Shown one piece after another: positions 11,818-13,249 of a stretch of 13,249 nt of DNA. Each line of letters starts with the position of its first letter. Position 1 is the first letter of the stretch. The stretch spans positions 1-13,249 of the forward strand of contig JAYFNX010000052.1 of NCBI GenBank assembly GCA_034933245.1. The letters run 5' to 3'. Made by a program: the position numbers and the translations under genes. Below the pieces are notes generated by a model. It made no database searches. It was not told the DNA's origin and saw only the letters and a program-made list of their open reading frames with translations. The stretch is from Pelethousia sp034933245 (GTDB lineage Bacteria > Bacillota > Clostridia > Christensenellales > CAG-138).

Positions 11818-13249
11818 TCACTTCTCCTGTAGCGAATGGGTAACCCGTCCCGCTTCTTCGGCCCGCTTGGCATCGTTCCACTTCTCCATGGTTCCCACAA
11901 GATAGCCTGTAATCCGGCGGATGCGCTGGAACTTGGGGCCTTCGTGCTCTTTCCGTCCGCATTTGGGGCAAACGTCCCCAATAATGCCATTGTAGCCGCA
12001 TACCCCATCCCGGTCCACCGGATGGTTGATGGAGCCATAACCAATGCCAGCCTCCTTCATGCATCGAACGATGCTCTCAAAAGCATCCAGGTTCATGGCT
12101 GTGTCCCCATCCAGTTCCACGTAGCTGATATGCCCTGCATTGGTTAGGGCGTGATATGGTGCCTCCCGGCGGATTTTTTCAAAAGCGCCGATGGGGAAAT
12201 ACACGGGGATATGGAAGCTGTTCGTATAATATTCCCGATCTGTCACCCCTTCAATCGTGCCAAAGCGCTTACGGTCCAGCTTCACGAAACGGCCGGAAAG
12301 CCCCTCAGCCGGCGTGGCCAGGAGAGTAAAGTTCAGCCGCTTTTCCCGGGAAATGCCGTCCAATCGCTTGCGCATATGGGTGATGATCTCCAAGCCTAGA
12401 TTCTGCGCTTTGTCGCTTTGCCCATGGTGCTGGCCGATCAGGGCCTTGAGGGTTTCGGCCAAGCCAATGAACCCTACGGACATGGTTCCATGCTTGAGCA
12501 CTTCTCCCACCTCCTCGTCCCATCCCAGGTTTTCGCTGTCCAGCCAACAACCCTCTCCCATAAGGAAAGGAAAGTTGCACACCTTTTTCTTGCATTGAAT
12601 AGCGAAGCGCTCTAAAAGTTGCTCCACGCATAGGTCAATCTTCCGATCCAATTCTCCGAAAAACCACGCCACATCTCCATTGGCCATTAAGGCGATTCTG
12701 GGCAGATTGACGGTTGTAAAGCTTAAGTTTCCCCTGCGCGGCGCCGTTTCGTTCTCCGGATCATACATATTCCCCATAACTCGGGTGCGGCAACCCATAT
12801 ATCCCACCTCGGTCTCATAGCGGCCGGGCTTATAATAAGGCAGGTTAAAAGGGGCGTCAATAAAGGAGAAGTTGGGGAAAAGGCGCTTGGCGCTGCAGCG
12901 GCAGGCCAGGCGGAACAGATCGTAATTCGGCTCCCCTGCATAATAATTGACGCCTTCCTTCACGCGGAAAATCTGGATGGGGAAAATAGGGGTCTCCCCA
13001 TTCCCCAGCCCGGCCTCCGTGGCCAGCAGGATGTTTTTCATAACCATCCTTCCCTCCGCGCTGATATCCAAGCCATAATTTATGCTGGAAAACGGAGTCT
13101 GCGCCCCTGCCCGGGAATGCATGGTATTCAAATTATGCACCAACGCAACCATGGCTTTGTAGGTTTCCCGGTTCGTATCCTCCACGGCCTTTTCTCTGGC
13201 AAACCCTTGGGCTTTATCAAAGGAAGCCGCTTCCACGCCGGCAGCTAGG
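11818..13249 (-). CDS. nrdD: Anaerobic (class III) ribonucleoside-triphosphate reductase, C-terminal part
   Basis: This is the 3' portion of a leftward gene whose 5' end lies beyond the right edge; about 476 codons are present and the frame is open to the last base. The enzyme reduces ribonucleoside triphosphates to deoxy forms without oxygen. Strong family blocks include HNLNTMHSRAGAQTPFSSIN, SAEGRMV, GNGETPIFPIQIFRVKEGVN, PNYDLFRLACRCSAKRLFPN and YYTNSFHIPV. The glycyl-radical motif RRITGYLVG is near the C-terminus, with the radical Gly encoded at 11905-11907. The C-terminal zinc site shows three cysteines (CGY...CPKCG, 11959-12000), with Asp where many NrdD have the first Cys. The stop is 2 bases before nrdG. 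Upstream regulatory sites such as NrdR boxes fall outside the window. Confidence 0.96.
   Translation of the reverse strand, partial: LAAGVEAASFDKAQGFAREKAVEDTNRETYKAMVALVHNLNTMHSRAGAQTPFSSINYGLDISAEGRMVMKNILLATEAGLGNGETPIFPIQIFRVKEGVNYYAGEPNYDLFRLACRCSAKRLFPNFSFIDAPFNLPYYKPGRYETEVGYMGCRTRVMGNMYDPENETAPRRGNLSFTTVNLPRIALMANGDVAWFFGELDRKIDLCVEQLLERFAIQCKKKVCNFPFLMGEGCWLDSENLGWDEEVGEVLKHGTMSVGFIGLAETLKALIGQHHGQSDKAQNLGLEIITHMRKRLDGISREKRLNFTLLATPAEGLSGRFVKLDRKRFGTIEGVTDREYYTNSFHIPVYFPIGAFEKIRREAPYHALTNAGHISYVELDGDTAMNLDAFESIVRCMKEAGIGYGSINHPVDRDGVCGYNGIIGDVCPKCGRKEHEGPKFQRIRRITGYLVGTMEKWNDAKRAEEAGRVTHSLQEK

Noticed and set aside
11816..12064. Longer NrdG starting inside nrdD
   Set aside because: The extra 83 residues are the out-of-frame shadow of nrdD; the conserved NrdG N-terminus and a good ribosome site support ATG 11815.

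Overview
The window looks like chromosomal DNA from a Gram-positive anaerobe of the Bacillota, most likely class Clostridia. The reasons are a class III (anaerobic) ribonucleotide reductase with its activase, a VanW-family envelope protein, a DUF421/DUF4363 membrane pair, a SpoVB/MurJ-type flippase, purine-rich Shine-Dalgarno sites before most genes and TGnTATAAT extended -10 promoters. G+C is moderate: sample lines counted by hand give a little over 50% for the main genes and roughly 35-47% for the sigma/anti-sigma pair. Genus cannot be fixed from what is visible.

Layout, left to right. A tRNA-Gly(TCC) with encoded CCA (44-117) is followed by a strong hairpin terminator. Next comes a two-gene operon: an ECF sigma factor with a TTG start and, overlapping by ATGA, a membrane-anchored zinc-finger anti-sigma factor, closed by a 13-bp hairpin. 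A second ATGA-coupled pair encodes a DUF421 (YetF-like) membrane protein and a DUF4363 protein. A leftward type I L-asparaginase gene converges on this pair. It is divergent from an SLC45-like MFS transporter, and their shared spacer holds a 14-bp AT-rich palindrome resembling a Fur-family operator over the asparaginase -10. After a convergent hairpin, a leftward operon encodes a glycerophosphodiester phosphodiesterase and a long VanW/peptidoglycan-binding protein. Divergent from it are a small CmpB-like membrane protein gene and a polysaccharide/lipid II flippase-type gene, the latter with its own extended -10. A membrane-bound GGDEF protein follows. It converges with, and overlaps by 6 bp, the leftward nrdD-nrdG operon; nrdD is cut by the right edge and lacks its N-terminal part.

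The general theme is cell-envelope housekeeping (flippase, VanW protein, phosphodiesterase, DUF421 protein, ECF/anti-sigma stress sensing) plus anaerobic deoxynucleotide synthesis and nutrient use. I see no mobile element, CRISPR array, phage gene or defence system, and nothing that clearly amounts to an undescribed system. The most distinctive signals are a perfect 30-bp palindrome that lies inside the nrdG coding sequence while placed as terminator of the convergent GGDEF gene, the Fur-like box at the asparaginase/transporter divergence, and an ECF-type promoter candidate before the sigma gene.
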